A stretch of DNA of 64,000 nucleotides. Origin: an uncultured Chthonomonas sp. (GTDB taxonomy: Bacteria > Armatimonadota > Chthonomonadetes > Chthonomonadales > Chthonomonadaceae). Below the pieces are notes generated by a model. It did not search any database, was not told the DNA's origin, and saw nothing but the letters and a program-made list of their open reading frames with translations. The translations under genes were made by a program, and so were the position numbers. The stretch spans positions 186,001-250,000 of the forward strand of contig CAIONQ010000163.1 of assembly GCA_903859705.1 (NCBI GenBank), given 5' to 3'. Below, piece after piece: positions 1 through 7,874 of this stretch (positions are counted from its first letter, which is position 1; each line of letters starts with the position of its first letter).

Positions 1-707
1 TCACCGCCCTTGGCTTTGGCTCTGAATACAACGAAGAGCTGATGGCCGGCATCGCCCGCCGAAGCGGTGGCAACTACTACTATATTCAGCGCCCGGATCT
101 GCTGCCAGAGGTTTTCCGCAGAGAGCTGGAAACCCTGATGACGATTGTTGCAAAAAACGTGCGCGTGCGTTTTCAGCTGGCACGCTGGGTACAGGGCCGG
201 CAGGTTTATGGCCAGCAGCCGGCCTTTGCGGGCCGCACCATGGAGGTTACCCTCCCGGATATTGAGCGTGGCACCGTTCGCACGGTTCTGGCAGAGTTTG
301 AGTTGGAGCGGCACCCGGTAGGCACCTTCCGAATTGCCAAAGCGGAAGTGCTGTACGATGATGTGGTGAACAATCGACCGGGCTCGGCCTCTGCAGATTG
401 CGTATATGAGTTTGTAAACGATAGAGCCCTGGTGGCATCCGGGGTAAATGCGGTGGTGCGCAACGAACTGGATATCGCCCAGGCCTCACAAAACCTGCAG
501 CGTACCATGATGGGCATGCGCACTCAGCAGATTACCGCCATGGGCGCGCTAACAGAGCTTCAGAAAACCAGAACCATCATGATGCAGGCCGGGCAGGCAG
601 GCAAGGCGGCCGAAATAACGGCCGCCATTCAGGCAATCCAGGGCGGCGGCGATGCAGACAAAACCCTGATGGGCACTGTGCTTAATCTGGATCGCGGCAA
701 ACGGTAA
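1..707 (+). CDS. vWA-domain protein, C-terminal part (5' end outside window)
   Basis: The frame is open from the first complete codon at base 3 and no start is visible, so the gene begins upstream. The first residues (TALGFGSEYNEELM, then a Gly-Gly-Asn-Tyr-Tyr-Tyr stretch) look like the last strand and helix of a von Willebrand A domain. About 200 residues of beta-rich sequence and a Gln/Ala-rich helical tail follow. The vWA fold normally binds a ligand through a metal site, but those residues would lie upstream. The FHA gene starts 14 bp downstream and PP2C and kinase genes follow, so this is probably the first visible member of a phospho-signalling operon. The family is inferred from a fragment. 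Confidence 0.75.
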   Translation, partial: TALGFGSEYNEELMAGIARRSGGNYYYIQRPDLLPEVFRRELETLMTIVAKNVRVRFQLARWVQGRQVYGQQPAFAGRTMEVTLPDIERGTVRTVLAEFELERHPVGTFRIAKAEVLYDDVVNNRPGSASADCVYEFVNDRALVASGVNAVVRNELDIAQASQNLQRTMMGMRTQQITAMGALTELQKTRTIMMQAGQAGKAAEITAAIQAIQGGGDADKTLMGTVLNLDRGKR

Positions 708-721
708 AGAGGGAAAAACCA

Positions 722-1717
722 ATGAGCAACATCGAGGCTACGCAGGTGCTTGGCTCGCCTCTTCTGGCCGGCGCAACACAAATGGGGGGCGACCCTTATC
801 GAACGCAGCTTGGCGGCACCACCACATGCCCCATCTGCAAATCTACCACTTCTCTGATGGACCCCTTCTGCGGCGATTGTGGCTTTATGCTGGCTTCTCA
901 GTCGGCCACCGAAGCGGATGCACCCATCGAACTGCCCGCCGAAGTGGCGAGCCCGGCAACCCTGGTAGATGAAGCCGCTGGCCGAAGCTACAAACTGCAC
1001 GCCGGGGTCAACACCATTGGCCGACAGGGCACTGATATTCTCTCTTCTGAAGGCACCGTCTCCCGCAATCATGCCAAGGTCACGGTTTCGGAGAGCGGCG
1101 TTCTGGTGGAAGACCTGGGAAGCTCCAATGGTTCTCGAGTGGGAGATCGCAAACTGGCGGCGGGCGAAAGCGCCCCGGCAGTTTCTGGCGATCAACTTCG
1201 GTTTGGCAACTGGAAGCTGAAGCTGGAAGTGTCTGCAGCGGGCTTCGCCCCCGTAGCTGCCGAGCAAACCATTCTGGCCGCAGAGGCCACCATCATGGAG
1301 GCCGCTCCGGTTGCAGCAGAAGCTGAGGATATTAGCGCCGACTATCCTGAAGCCGCCGAAAAGCCGGTTGCAACAGCTGTTGCCGCGCTGCTGGTTAAGC
1401 TGGAAGGCCCCGGCGAAGATCTCCCGATTCCCGCCACAACAACTACCTTCGGGCGTAAAGCCGGCTGCGATGTTGTAATCGCAGATCCTTATCTCTCTGG
1501 CAAACACGGCGTGTTTACGGTTGCCGATGGGGCCGTAACCATCACCGATACTGGCAGCACCAACGGCACCTCCGTAAATGGCACAAAGCTGCTGGCCAAT
1601 GCGGCGCAGAGCCTGGTGGATGGTGATGAAGTGCAACTGGGACAAACCAGATATCGCTTCGAAGCTGCCGGCCCCGCAACGGAGCCAGAGCCCCTTGTTG
1701 AAGGGGAAGAAGGATAA
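722..1717 (+). CDS. Double FHA-domain protein with N-terminal zinc ribbon
   Basis: This 331-residue protein has a four-cysteine zinc ribbon (C36, C39, C50, C53) and two forkhead-associated domains. FHA1 (about 95-170) shows GRQG, SRNHA and SSNGS; FHA2 (about 230-315) shows FGRKAG, SGKHG and STNGTSVNG. FHA domains bind phosphothreonine peptides. The N-terminus ahead of the ribbon contains three Thr-Gln pairs (ATQ twice and RTQ), which could be sites for the kinase encoded two genes on; that is inference. An Ala/Glu-rich linker joins the domains. The start follows a GAGGG ribosome-binding site. The PP2C gene begins 5 bp after the stop, so translation is probably coupled. Confidence 0.92.
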   Translation: MSNIEATQVLGSPLLAGATQMGGDPYRTQLGGTTTCPICKSTTSLMDPFCGDCGFMLASQSATEADAPIELPAEVASPATLVDEAAGRSYKLHAGVNTIGRQGTDILSSEGTVSRNHAKVTVSESGVLVEDLGSSNGSRVGDRKLAAGESAPAVSGDQLRFGNWKLKLEVSAAGFAPVAAEQTILAAEATIMEAAPVAAEAEDISADYPEAAEKPVATAVAALLVKLEGPGEDLPIPATTTTFGRKAGCDVVIADPYLSGKHGVFTVADGAVTITDTGSTNGTSVNGTKLLANAAQSLVDGDEVQLGQTRYRFEAAGPATEPEPLVEGEEG

Positions 1718-1722
1718 GATCT

Positions 1723-2700
1723 ATGACGCTGAATGCAGACATGGATCCTGCAGCGAACTCCTCTGATGATGACAGCACAGCAAAGTTTGATCGCGATGAA
1801 CTTGTTCGCGGTTGGCGAGAGTATGAGAGCCGCCAACCACGCGCTGTGCCCGTGCTGAAGTACGCTGCCAAAACCGATATGGGGCAGGTACGAGAAAATA
1901 ACGAGGATAAGTTCGACTGGTATGAGCCCGAAGATCCGGCCCTGCTGGCTGCACGCGGTTGCCTGTTTCTGGTGGGCGATGGCATTGGCGGTGCACAGGC
2001 CGGCCAGATTGCCAGCGAAATGACGGCCAAACTGGTTATCTCCGGTTACTACAACGATGGTGCCGAAGAGGTACAGCTTGCCCTTTACAACGCAATTACC
2101 TCTGCAAATGACAGGGTTTACCACCTGGCTCAAATGATCCCGGAGCGCAACGGAATGGGCACAACCCTCACTGCCGTTGTGTTTCAGGAAGAGCGTGCCA
2201 TAATCGCGCAGGTTGGCGATAGCCGGGCCTACCTTATTCGGCAAGGCGCCATCCAGCAGATTACGCACGATCATTCCTGGGTAGAAGAGAATGTTCGCGC
2301 AGGGTTGATGACCCGTGAAGATGCCGAAACCTCGCCTTTCCGCAATGTTATCACGCGCTCGGTTGGGGCAGCTTCAGAAGTTTATCCGGAGTTCTTCGAG
2401 GCACATCTCATTCCCGGAGATACCTGGGTGCTCTGCTCCGATGGCCTCACAGGTTACGTTAAGGACGATGAACTGCTGCAGATTGCCGGAGCCAGCGCGC
2501 CTTCCGAGGCAGTACGCCAGTTTATAGAGCTGGCCAATTCCCGCGGTGGCAGAGATAATATTACGGTGTTCATAATACGTATAGATGATATCTTGCGTCC
2601 GGTGGCAAGTGAGGCACCAGGCCAACTGGATTCTACGCCCGATTCAACATCTGCAAAACCGGCATCTGGCCTTCGCCGTCTGTTTGGCAGGGCTGGCTAA
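1723..2700 (+). CDS. PP2C-type Ser/Thr protein phosphatase
   Basis: This 325-residue protein carries the PP2C/PPM motifs in order: NNEDKF, VGDGIGG, GMGTTLTA, VGDSRAYL, ITHDHS, CSDGLTGYV and GRDNITV. The metal-binding aspartates in NNED, VGDG, CSDG and GRDN are all present, so activity is expected. About 45 acidic residues precede the domain and a short Ser/Pro-rich tail follows it. It should dephosphorylate targets of the kinase encoded 40 bp downstream, perhaps including the FHA protein upstream. The family is certain and the partner proteins are inferred from gene order. Confidence 0.95.
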   Translation: MTLNADMDPAANSSDDDSTAKFDRDELVRGWREYESRQPRAVPVLKYAAKTDMGQVRENNEDKFDWYEPEDPALLAARGCLFLVGDGIGGAQAGQIASEMTAKLVISGYYNDGAEEVQLALYNAITSANDRVYHLAQMIPERNGMGTTLTAVVFQEERAIIAQVGDSRAYLIRQGAIQQITHDHSWVEENVRAGLMTREDAETSPFRNVITRSVGAASEVYPEFFEAHLIPGDTWVLCSDGLTGYVKDDELLQIAGASAPSEAVRQFIELANSRGGRDNITVFIIRIDDILRPVASEAPGQLDSTPDSTSAKPASGLRRLFGRAG

Positions 2701-2740
2701 TCCCAATTAACTCGTACCCGCCCATAGTTGGAGTGTTCAT

Positions 2741-4630
2741 TTGCCGGATTTAATAAAAGGCAAATATCAGATTGTCCGTGAAATTGCGCGCAGCAATGAC
2801 ATTGTTTACGAGGCAATCGATACCACTTTTGGGCGCAAAATAGCGGTCAAAGAGCTGAACATCGCCCCAACGCTTACCGGGCAGGCCCGCCGGGACAGAA
2901 TTGAGCGGTTTAACCGTGAGGCGCGCGCGGCGGGCAAGCTCAGCCACCCCAACATTGTTTCGGTTTTTGATTTTGGCGAAGAAAACGGCCGGTACTTCAT
3001 CGCGATGGAGTTTCTTGAAGGGCAATCTCTTCGAGATGCGCTTCAGGTGCGTGGTGCCTTCCCGGTTAGTGATGCCATTCAGATAACATGCCAGTTGCTG
3101 GATGCACTCACATATGCGCACTCCCAGGGCGTTGTTCACCGGGACATTAAGCCAGATAATATACACATTCTGCCCGGTGGCCAGGCGAAGCTCACTGATT
3201 TTGGAATTGCGCGCCTCGGGGAAGAGCCCGCCCTTACCAGCGATGGGCAGGTGTTCGGTACTCCCAGCTATATGTCTCCCGAACAGATTGAAGGCAAAGT
3301 GATAGATTTCCGCTCCGATCTGTTTTCGACCGGCGTTCTTTTGTATGAGCTGTTGGCTGGCCGCAAGCCTTTTACCGGCGATAGCGTTATTGCCATAACC
3401 TACACCATTATGAATGCGGAGCCACCGCCTATAAATGGCATACCCCAGGGTGTAGAACAGGTTATTCGCAGGGCGCTTGCAAAACAGCCTGCCCGGCGGC
3501 ACGCCTCAGCGGAGCAGATGAAGTACGATCTGAAGGCCGCCGAATCAACCCCGGCTATCTTTCTGCAGAACCAGTCTATGCAGCCTATGCCGGGCCTCAA
3601 CAACACGGGCTCACAAAACGCCTATGGCTACTATGGCAACACGCCGCCGCCGCCATCCATGGTTATCTATCCGCAGCAAAACACACAGTACAGCCCTGGG
3701 CCAGCTCCCGCATACCCGCCCGCACAACCACAGGGTGGGGCCCTGCCATGGGCATGGAACAACAGCGGCTCTGCGCCACAGGCGCCGGGCACTGTCTACA
3801 CCAACAGCCAGCTGCCGGGCGTGCAGGCTCCGCAGGGATCGGGCATCCCTCCACAGTATGCTGCCGCTCCCCCGTATCCCGTAGTACCTCCCAAACCCCT
3901 GATTACGTTGAGCCCGGCCGGGCGCTCGCTGCTCATAGCATTCGGTGCAGCCATAGCGCTTGGCACCGTAATTGGCCTGAGCGTTATCGCCGTGCAAAGC
4001 AGCTATGAAAAGTTTCAGCAAACGGTGAAGCAAGATGCCGGTGGCCGCCTCATGTCTCAGGGGGCAGAAGCCTACGCAAAAGGGGATTACAACACCGCAA
4101 TAGATAGATTTCAGGCGGCCTGGAAGGGCAATCCTACCCCCGGCCAGCAGAACAACCTGAAACAAAACCTGGCTTACAGCTACGTTCAGCGGGGCAATGC
4201 CGAAAAACTTGAGGGCAATCTGGCAAAAGCGAGGGCAGATTATGAAGCCGCGCTCAACGTATGGCCAGATTGTGCGCTGGCACATCAGGAGTTGGCGAAG
4301 ATTATGGCTGCCGCCGGCGAAACCCGTGGCGCACAAGAACATTCTTCCGCCGCCAAGCAGGCCTCTCCTGGCGGTACCGTAGAGCTCCCGGGCAAGCTGG
4401 ATATCTCCGCTCCCCCGCCAACGGCCGGCACCAATGGCAATGCCACACGCGAGCTGGAGGCGCAGCAGATCCAGGCTCAGCAGGTGTTGCAGGAGGGCGA
4501 TCGCCTGAGAGATCAGGGCGATATCGATGGCGCGCGTGATAAATGGCGCACTGCAGCCGGGATGGCACCTGGCACGGATATAAGTAGTGCAGCACAAGAG
4601 AGGCTGCAACAATCCGAACCGAGTCCGTAA
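2741..4630 (+). CDS. Transmembrane Ser/Thr protein kinase with extracytoplasmic TPR region
   Basis: The start is TTG. Residues 1-270 form a Hanks-type kinase domain: Lys37 (AVKEL), HRDIKPDN with catalytic Asp135, DFG at Asp153, and an APE-like SPEQ. The glycine-rich loop is atypical, because residues 13-25 lack the usual GxGxxG. A Pro/Gln/Tyr-rich linker (about 285-385) leads to one membrane helix (about 397-420). The C-terminal part contains TPR-like repeats (about 430-560), presumably extracytoplasmic and sensory. The 629-residue layout of cytoplasmic kinase, membrane helix and exterior domain matches bacterial PknB-like receptors. It sits in an operon with FHA and PP2C genes. Confidence 0.93.
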   Translation: MPDLIKGKYQIVREIARSNDIVYEAIDTTFGRKIAVKELNIAPTLTGQARRDRIERFNREARAAGKLSHPNIVSVFDFGEENGRYFIAMEFLEGQSLRDALQVRGAFPVSDAIQITCQLLDALTYAHSQGVVHRDIKPDNIHILPGGQAKLTDFGIARLGEEPALTSDGQVFGTPSYMSPEQIEGKVIDFRSDLFSTGVLLYELLAGRKPFTGDSVIAITYTIMNAEPPPINGIPQGVEQVIRRALAKQPARRHASAEQMKYDLKAAESTPAIFLQNQSMQPMPGLNNTGSQNAYGYYGNTPPPPSMVIYPQQNTQYSPGPAPAYPPAQPQGGALPWAWNNSGSAPQAPGTVYTNSQLPGVQAPQGSGIPPQYAAAPPYPVVPPKPLITLSPAGRSLLIAFGAAIALGTVIGLSVIAVQSSYEKFQQTVKQDAGGRLMSQGAEAYAKGDYNTAIDRFQAAWKGNPTPGQQNNLKQNLAYSYVQRGNAEKLEGNLAKARADYEAALNVWPDCALAHQELAKIMAAAGETRGAQEHSSAAKQASPGGTVELPGKLDISAPPPTAGTNGNATRELEAQQIQAQQVLQEGDRLRDQGDIDGARDKWRTAAGMAPGTDISSAAQERLQQSEPSP

Positions 4631-4727
4631 CGGCCCACCTATCCAGTACAATAAGGTGGATGTCTGTAATGCCCGCATCTAAAGCCATGCAGACGCAACT
4701 ATTGTTCCCGGAACAGAGGCCCCTCAC

Positions 4728-5762
4728 TTGCCAGATATCGATCTCGAAACGATAAATACTCTCGCCTCCACTCCCGCTGTTACCTCTGCGGATACCCTGC
4801 AGGAGCTGGAAGCCCAGACCTCCGATCGCGGGCTGCGCAAGGCCATCCGTAAAGCACTTTACACACTCAGCCAGCGCGGTGTGGTGCCATCGCGCAAGCC
4901 TTCGGCGGCAATCTCCACCGCTCCCCGCCCCAACATTCACGCCTATAGCAGCGCCTACGATGGTGCCGGCAACCGCATGGTTATCCTGCACTTTCTGGAT
5001 GATACAGGCGGGGCAAGCACCTTTGCCCTGGTGTTGGTGAACGATATCGCTGGCCCTGTTACCTTCAGTACCTTCAAAGTGGCCAGAAAAGAGCTTGCCG
5101 CTTATCTGGCAAAACTCACGGGTGGAGCAAACACCGGGCTGGCCATTGCACAGATAGACCCAGACTATGCACGTTACGTTATTGCCGTTGGCCGCAAACG
5201 CATCGCTGCTAATAAGAGCAAACTGCCGGATGATATGCTTGCATGGATGCCACGAATAGGGGACCCCACTGCAGAGCACGTACCGGGCATCTATGCGCAT
5301 ATGCAGAATTGGCCCGAGAACTGGCACCACAACACGGATGCGAACCCACAATCGGTGTTCGGCACCGTTTGGTTCGACCCCTGGTTCCTGGATGCCACAG
5401 ATACCGTGCCGTGGCTTCAACGGTGGGAGCAACTCATCTCACCCAACTCTACACTGGATGTGGATGCTGCTGCCAATCTGAGGAATGAGCTGATTGCAGA
5501 CGCCATTAATGGACTGATTACGCCCGATGTGCGAAAACAGTACACAGAAAGGCTGGAAGAGAGCGCCGATGTGATGGTGCGCTGTGGCAACCATGAGGTA
5601 GCGCAGCAGCTAATGCTGCATGCCGGTGCCATGCACTCTGAACAGCTCTCGACAGAGGTACCGTTTTTACGAGAACTTGTTAACCGCAGCCTTACCGCTG
5701 GAGTTGAGATGATCTGGCTGCGCCAGAAGCAGAGCGAGGAGCAGGACGGAAGTGAAGGCTAA
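4728..5762 (+). CDS. Conserved-looking hypothetical protein of signalling operon
   Basis: I do not recognise the family. The 344-residue product has no signal peptide or membrane helix. The N-terminal 60 residues are helical with Leu-rich heptads, the middle (about 80-160) looks like an alpha/beta domain, and the C-terminal third is helical and charged. The TTG start follows GAGG, and translation uses the same base composition as the neighbours. It lies 97 bp after the kinase gene and overlaps the metallophosphoesterase gene by 11 bp, so it is probably cotranscribed and may be a soluble target or regulator of the kinase/phosphatase pair. That role is inferred from position only. Confidence 0.8.
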   Translation: MPDIDLETINTLASTPAVTSADTLQELEAQTSDRGLRKAIRKALYTLSQRGVVPSRKPSAAISTAPRPNIHAYSSAYDGAGNRMVILHFLDDTGGASTFALVLVNDIAGPVTFSTFKVARKELAAYLAKLTGGANTGLAIAQIDPDYARYVIAVGRKRIAANKSKLPDDMLAWMPRIGDPTAEHVPGIYAHMQNWPENWHHNTDANPQSVFGTVWFDPWFLDATDTVPWLQRWEQLISPNSTLDVDAAANLRNELIADAINGLITPDVRKQYTERLEESADVMVRCGNHEVAQQLMLHAGAMHSEQLSTEVPFLRELVNRSLTAGVEMIWLRQKQSEEQDGSEG

Positions 5763-6567
5763 GCCTGGCGCAGAAAGCCAGACCAGAATCCTGGATACAT
5801 TCATTTGTAAAACGGGCCACCCGCGCCCGTATGAAACGCAGGTTGTGGAGCACATCGTAAAGGTAAACGGCCTCCCAGCTGGCACCAAAGAGGTTACCTT
5901 TGTGCACCTCAGCGATATTCATGCTGGCTACGGCGGCACAGAGCCCGTTTATGAAGAGACGATTCGGCGGGTTAATGAGCTCAATCCCGATTATCTGCTG
6001 GTAACGGGCGATTATATTGATGATCACGCCCCGGATGAGCACGCTCTGCCGGATCTGCTGCATCGCATTTACCCTAAGTACAACACCTATGTATCATTGG
6101 GTAACCACGATCATCGGCGCGGAGTATCCCGCGTAACACGCATGCTGGAAAGATCCGGCGTTTGCGTGCTTAATAACGGCAATGTTCACACCGCAAAGGG
6201 TTTATGGATAGCGGGGGTAGACGACTACTACGAGGGCAAGCCAAACGTTGAAAAGGCCTTTAAGGGCATTCCACCCGGCGTAACCAGCATTCTGCTATCG
6301 CACAACCCCACCATGCTCGATTTTATTAAGGAGCACGATTCCATTCAGCTATCCGGCCACACCCATGGCGGCCAAATTGCCATCCCATTTCCCAATCCGC
6401 GCATTGTGGTTAAACTGCACCTGCGCTGCGATTATGTGGCGGGCTGGTACCACTATGGCAAAGCGAAACTTTATGTAAGCCGTGGGCTGGGAGTAACCGG
6501 CAAACCCTACCGCATAAATTGCCCCGCAGAAATCGGTTACTTCCGGCTGCAGCCGAAGAACGAATAA
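5752..6567 (+). CDS. Calcineurin-like metallophosphoesterase
   Basis: This 271-residue protein has every signature of the metallophosphoesterase superfamily: HLSDIH, GDYIDD, LGNHDH, LLSHNP and SGHTHGGQ. Together these coordinate a two-metal centre. The order resembles the YkuE/YaeI subgroup, but no N-terminal membrane anchor is present. The GTG start lies inside the preceding gene (11-bp overlap). The substrate cannot be read from sequence; phosphodiesters or lipid-like phosphates are typical of the subgroup. It is the last gene before a strong terminator. Confidence 0.92.
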   Translation: MKAKPGAESQTRILDTFICKTGHPRPYETQVVEHIVKVNGLPAGTKEVTFVHLSDIHAGYGGTEPVYEETIRRVNELNPDYLLVTGDYIDDHAPDEHALPDLLHRIYPKYNTYVSLGNHDHRRGVSRVTRMLERSGVCVLNNGNVHTAKGLWIAGVDDYYEGKPNVEKAFKGIPPGVTSILLSHNPTMLDFIKEHDSIQLSGHTHGGQIAIPFPNPRIVVKLHLRCDYVAGWYHYGKAKLYVSRGLGVTGKPYRINCPAEIGYFRLQPKNE

Positions 6568-6605
6568 CACACTTTGATGAATGGATCTATGGTTTGTAAC
6601 GTTTG

Positions 6606-6643
6606 TAGTAATGGCCCGGATCTACTGATCCGGGCCATTACTA
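6606..6643. terminator. Bidirectional terminator hairpin
   Basis: A perfect 17-bp stem (6606-6622 with 6627-6643) has a 4-nt loop. It lies between the convergent phosphoesterase and M50-type peptidase genes. A short TTTC follows on the + strand. Confidence 0.85.
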
Positions 6644-6687
6644 TTTCTACGCACTGTTTTGAAACCTGTGTGTTGTCAGGTCAAAGC

Positions 6688-7842
6688 CTATTGACTCAGT
6701 TGCTGCTGCATCTCCTCCCATTGAGCCTTTGAGTGCAGTACAGCCTGGCTTGTTGGCAATTTAGCCCCCACATCGTCAATCAATTGCCTTGCGACCTCAA
6801 CATCACCTGTTCGGATTGCGATCGCCGCCTGGGCTCGTTTTCGATCCCAATTGTATCGCCGCTGATTGGCGGCAGTACCCGCCTCTTTCAACAGTGCTTG
6901 CGCAGCCGCCGGATTGTTGTTGTGCCATGCTTCAAACCAGGCAAGTTCAATCATATAGTTAACAGCCATTGGCCGGTACTTCTCAACCGCCATCTGGTAA
7001 GCGCGCTTAAGGTGTTCTCCCGCCTGGGGCACCCTTTTCGTATCCAGCAGATTTCTATAAGAGAAGTACAGCCCGGCAGCCTCAAACATACTTTCGTCTG
7101 AAACTGCTAAGGTCCGCGCAATTAACTCCTCGCTCCACAGTGAGGGTGCTTTTCCAGAGTTCAGATACGAATAGAGGCGCAGCAAAGCCTCATCACGTTC
7201 CGCCAGTGGGCCGCCTCTTTTGAGCCTGAGCCAACGCGCTCCATCCGTGAGAAACGCCCCGTTTGGCATCGGAATAATGGTGAATATTCCGATCATTAGC
7301 GATGTAGCAGCCAGCATCTGCATCTCGAATCTTGGCAATCCATTGCTTACGAAGGGTGCCATAGCCCCCGCAAAGGCCAGAAAGCTCAGGATGAGGCTTG
7401 CAACTGGGCCACAAACAATGCTGAAGGCAAAACGGTTGAGTATGTCGGCATCATCGAGAGGAATACTGCCGCACATACCTCCGTAACTCGGGAGCTCTTT
7501 GTTAAAGCTAATCTTTAACCTGTCGTCCTCCGCACGATCAATCCGCAGTGGCCCGGCTGTAAACAGATACAGCCGGAAGCCCACAATCTGCCCACCTATG
7601 AGGTGGCCAAGTTCATGCACTACAAGCGAGACGAATACGGCAAGCCCCATAGCTATTAGCAGTTGGGCCGTTGCCTGCCCACGCGTGATGCCATGCAGGC
7701 CATGCATCGACCCACGAATTGTATGCACAAACAGCCGTGTAGAAACTATTCCAAGGCCCATTCCAATAAGGGCTCCCACACCGGCCCCAATCATTTTTCG
7801 GGCCGTTATCTTAACAGTTTTGCTAACCATCTGTGCTGTCAT
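6688..7842 (-). CDS. Membrane M50 (site-2-protease-like) metallopeptidase with helical C-terminal domain
   Basis: The N-terminal half has several membrane helices and the zinc motif HELGH (about residue 75). The second M50 signature lies near residue 200 (MPNGAFLTDGARW, giving Asn and Asp-Gly). The C-terminal half is a soluble alpha-helical, TPR-like region. I chose the ATG at 7842 because GAGG lies 9 nt upstream; a GTG at 7857 has no site. The gene starts 32 bp after the M13 peptidase gene ends, so both may share the operator-controlled promoter. Site-2 proteases cleave transmembrane substrates such as anti-sigma factors; the substrate here is unknown. Confidence 0.87.
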   Translation of the reverse strand: MTAQMVSKTVKITARKMIGAGVGALIGMGLGIVSTRLFVHTIRGSMHGLHGITRGQATAQLLIAMGLAVFVSLVVHELGHLIGGQIVGFRLYLFTAGPLRIDRAEDDRLKISFNKELPSYGGMCGSIPLDDADILNRFAFSIVCGPVASLILSFLAFAGAMAPFVSNGLPRFEMQMLAATSLMIGIFTIIPMPNGAFLTDGARWLRLKRGGPLAERDEALLRLYSYLNSGKAPSLWSEELIARTLAVSDESMFEAAGLYFSYRNLLDTKRVPQAGEHLKRAYQMAVEKYRPMAVNYMIELAWFEAWHNNNPAAAQALLKEAGTAANQRRYNWDRKRAQAAIAIRTGDVEVARQLIDDVGAKLPTSQAVLHSKAQWEEMQQQLSQ

Positions 7843-7874
7843 CCTGTTGTGCCTCACCTTCTATTGCGGGCAAA

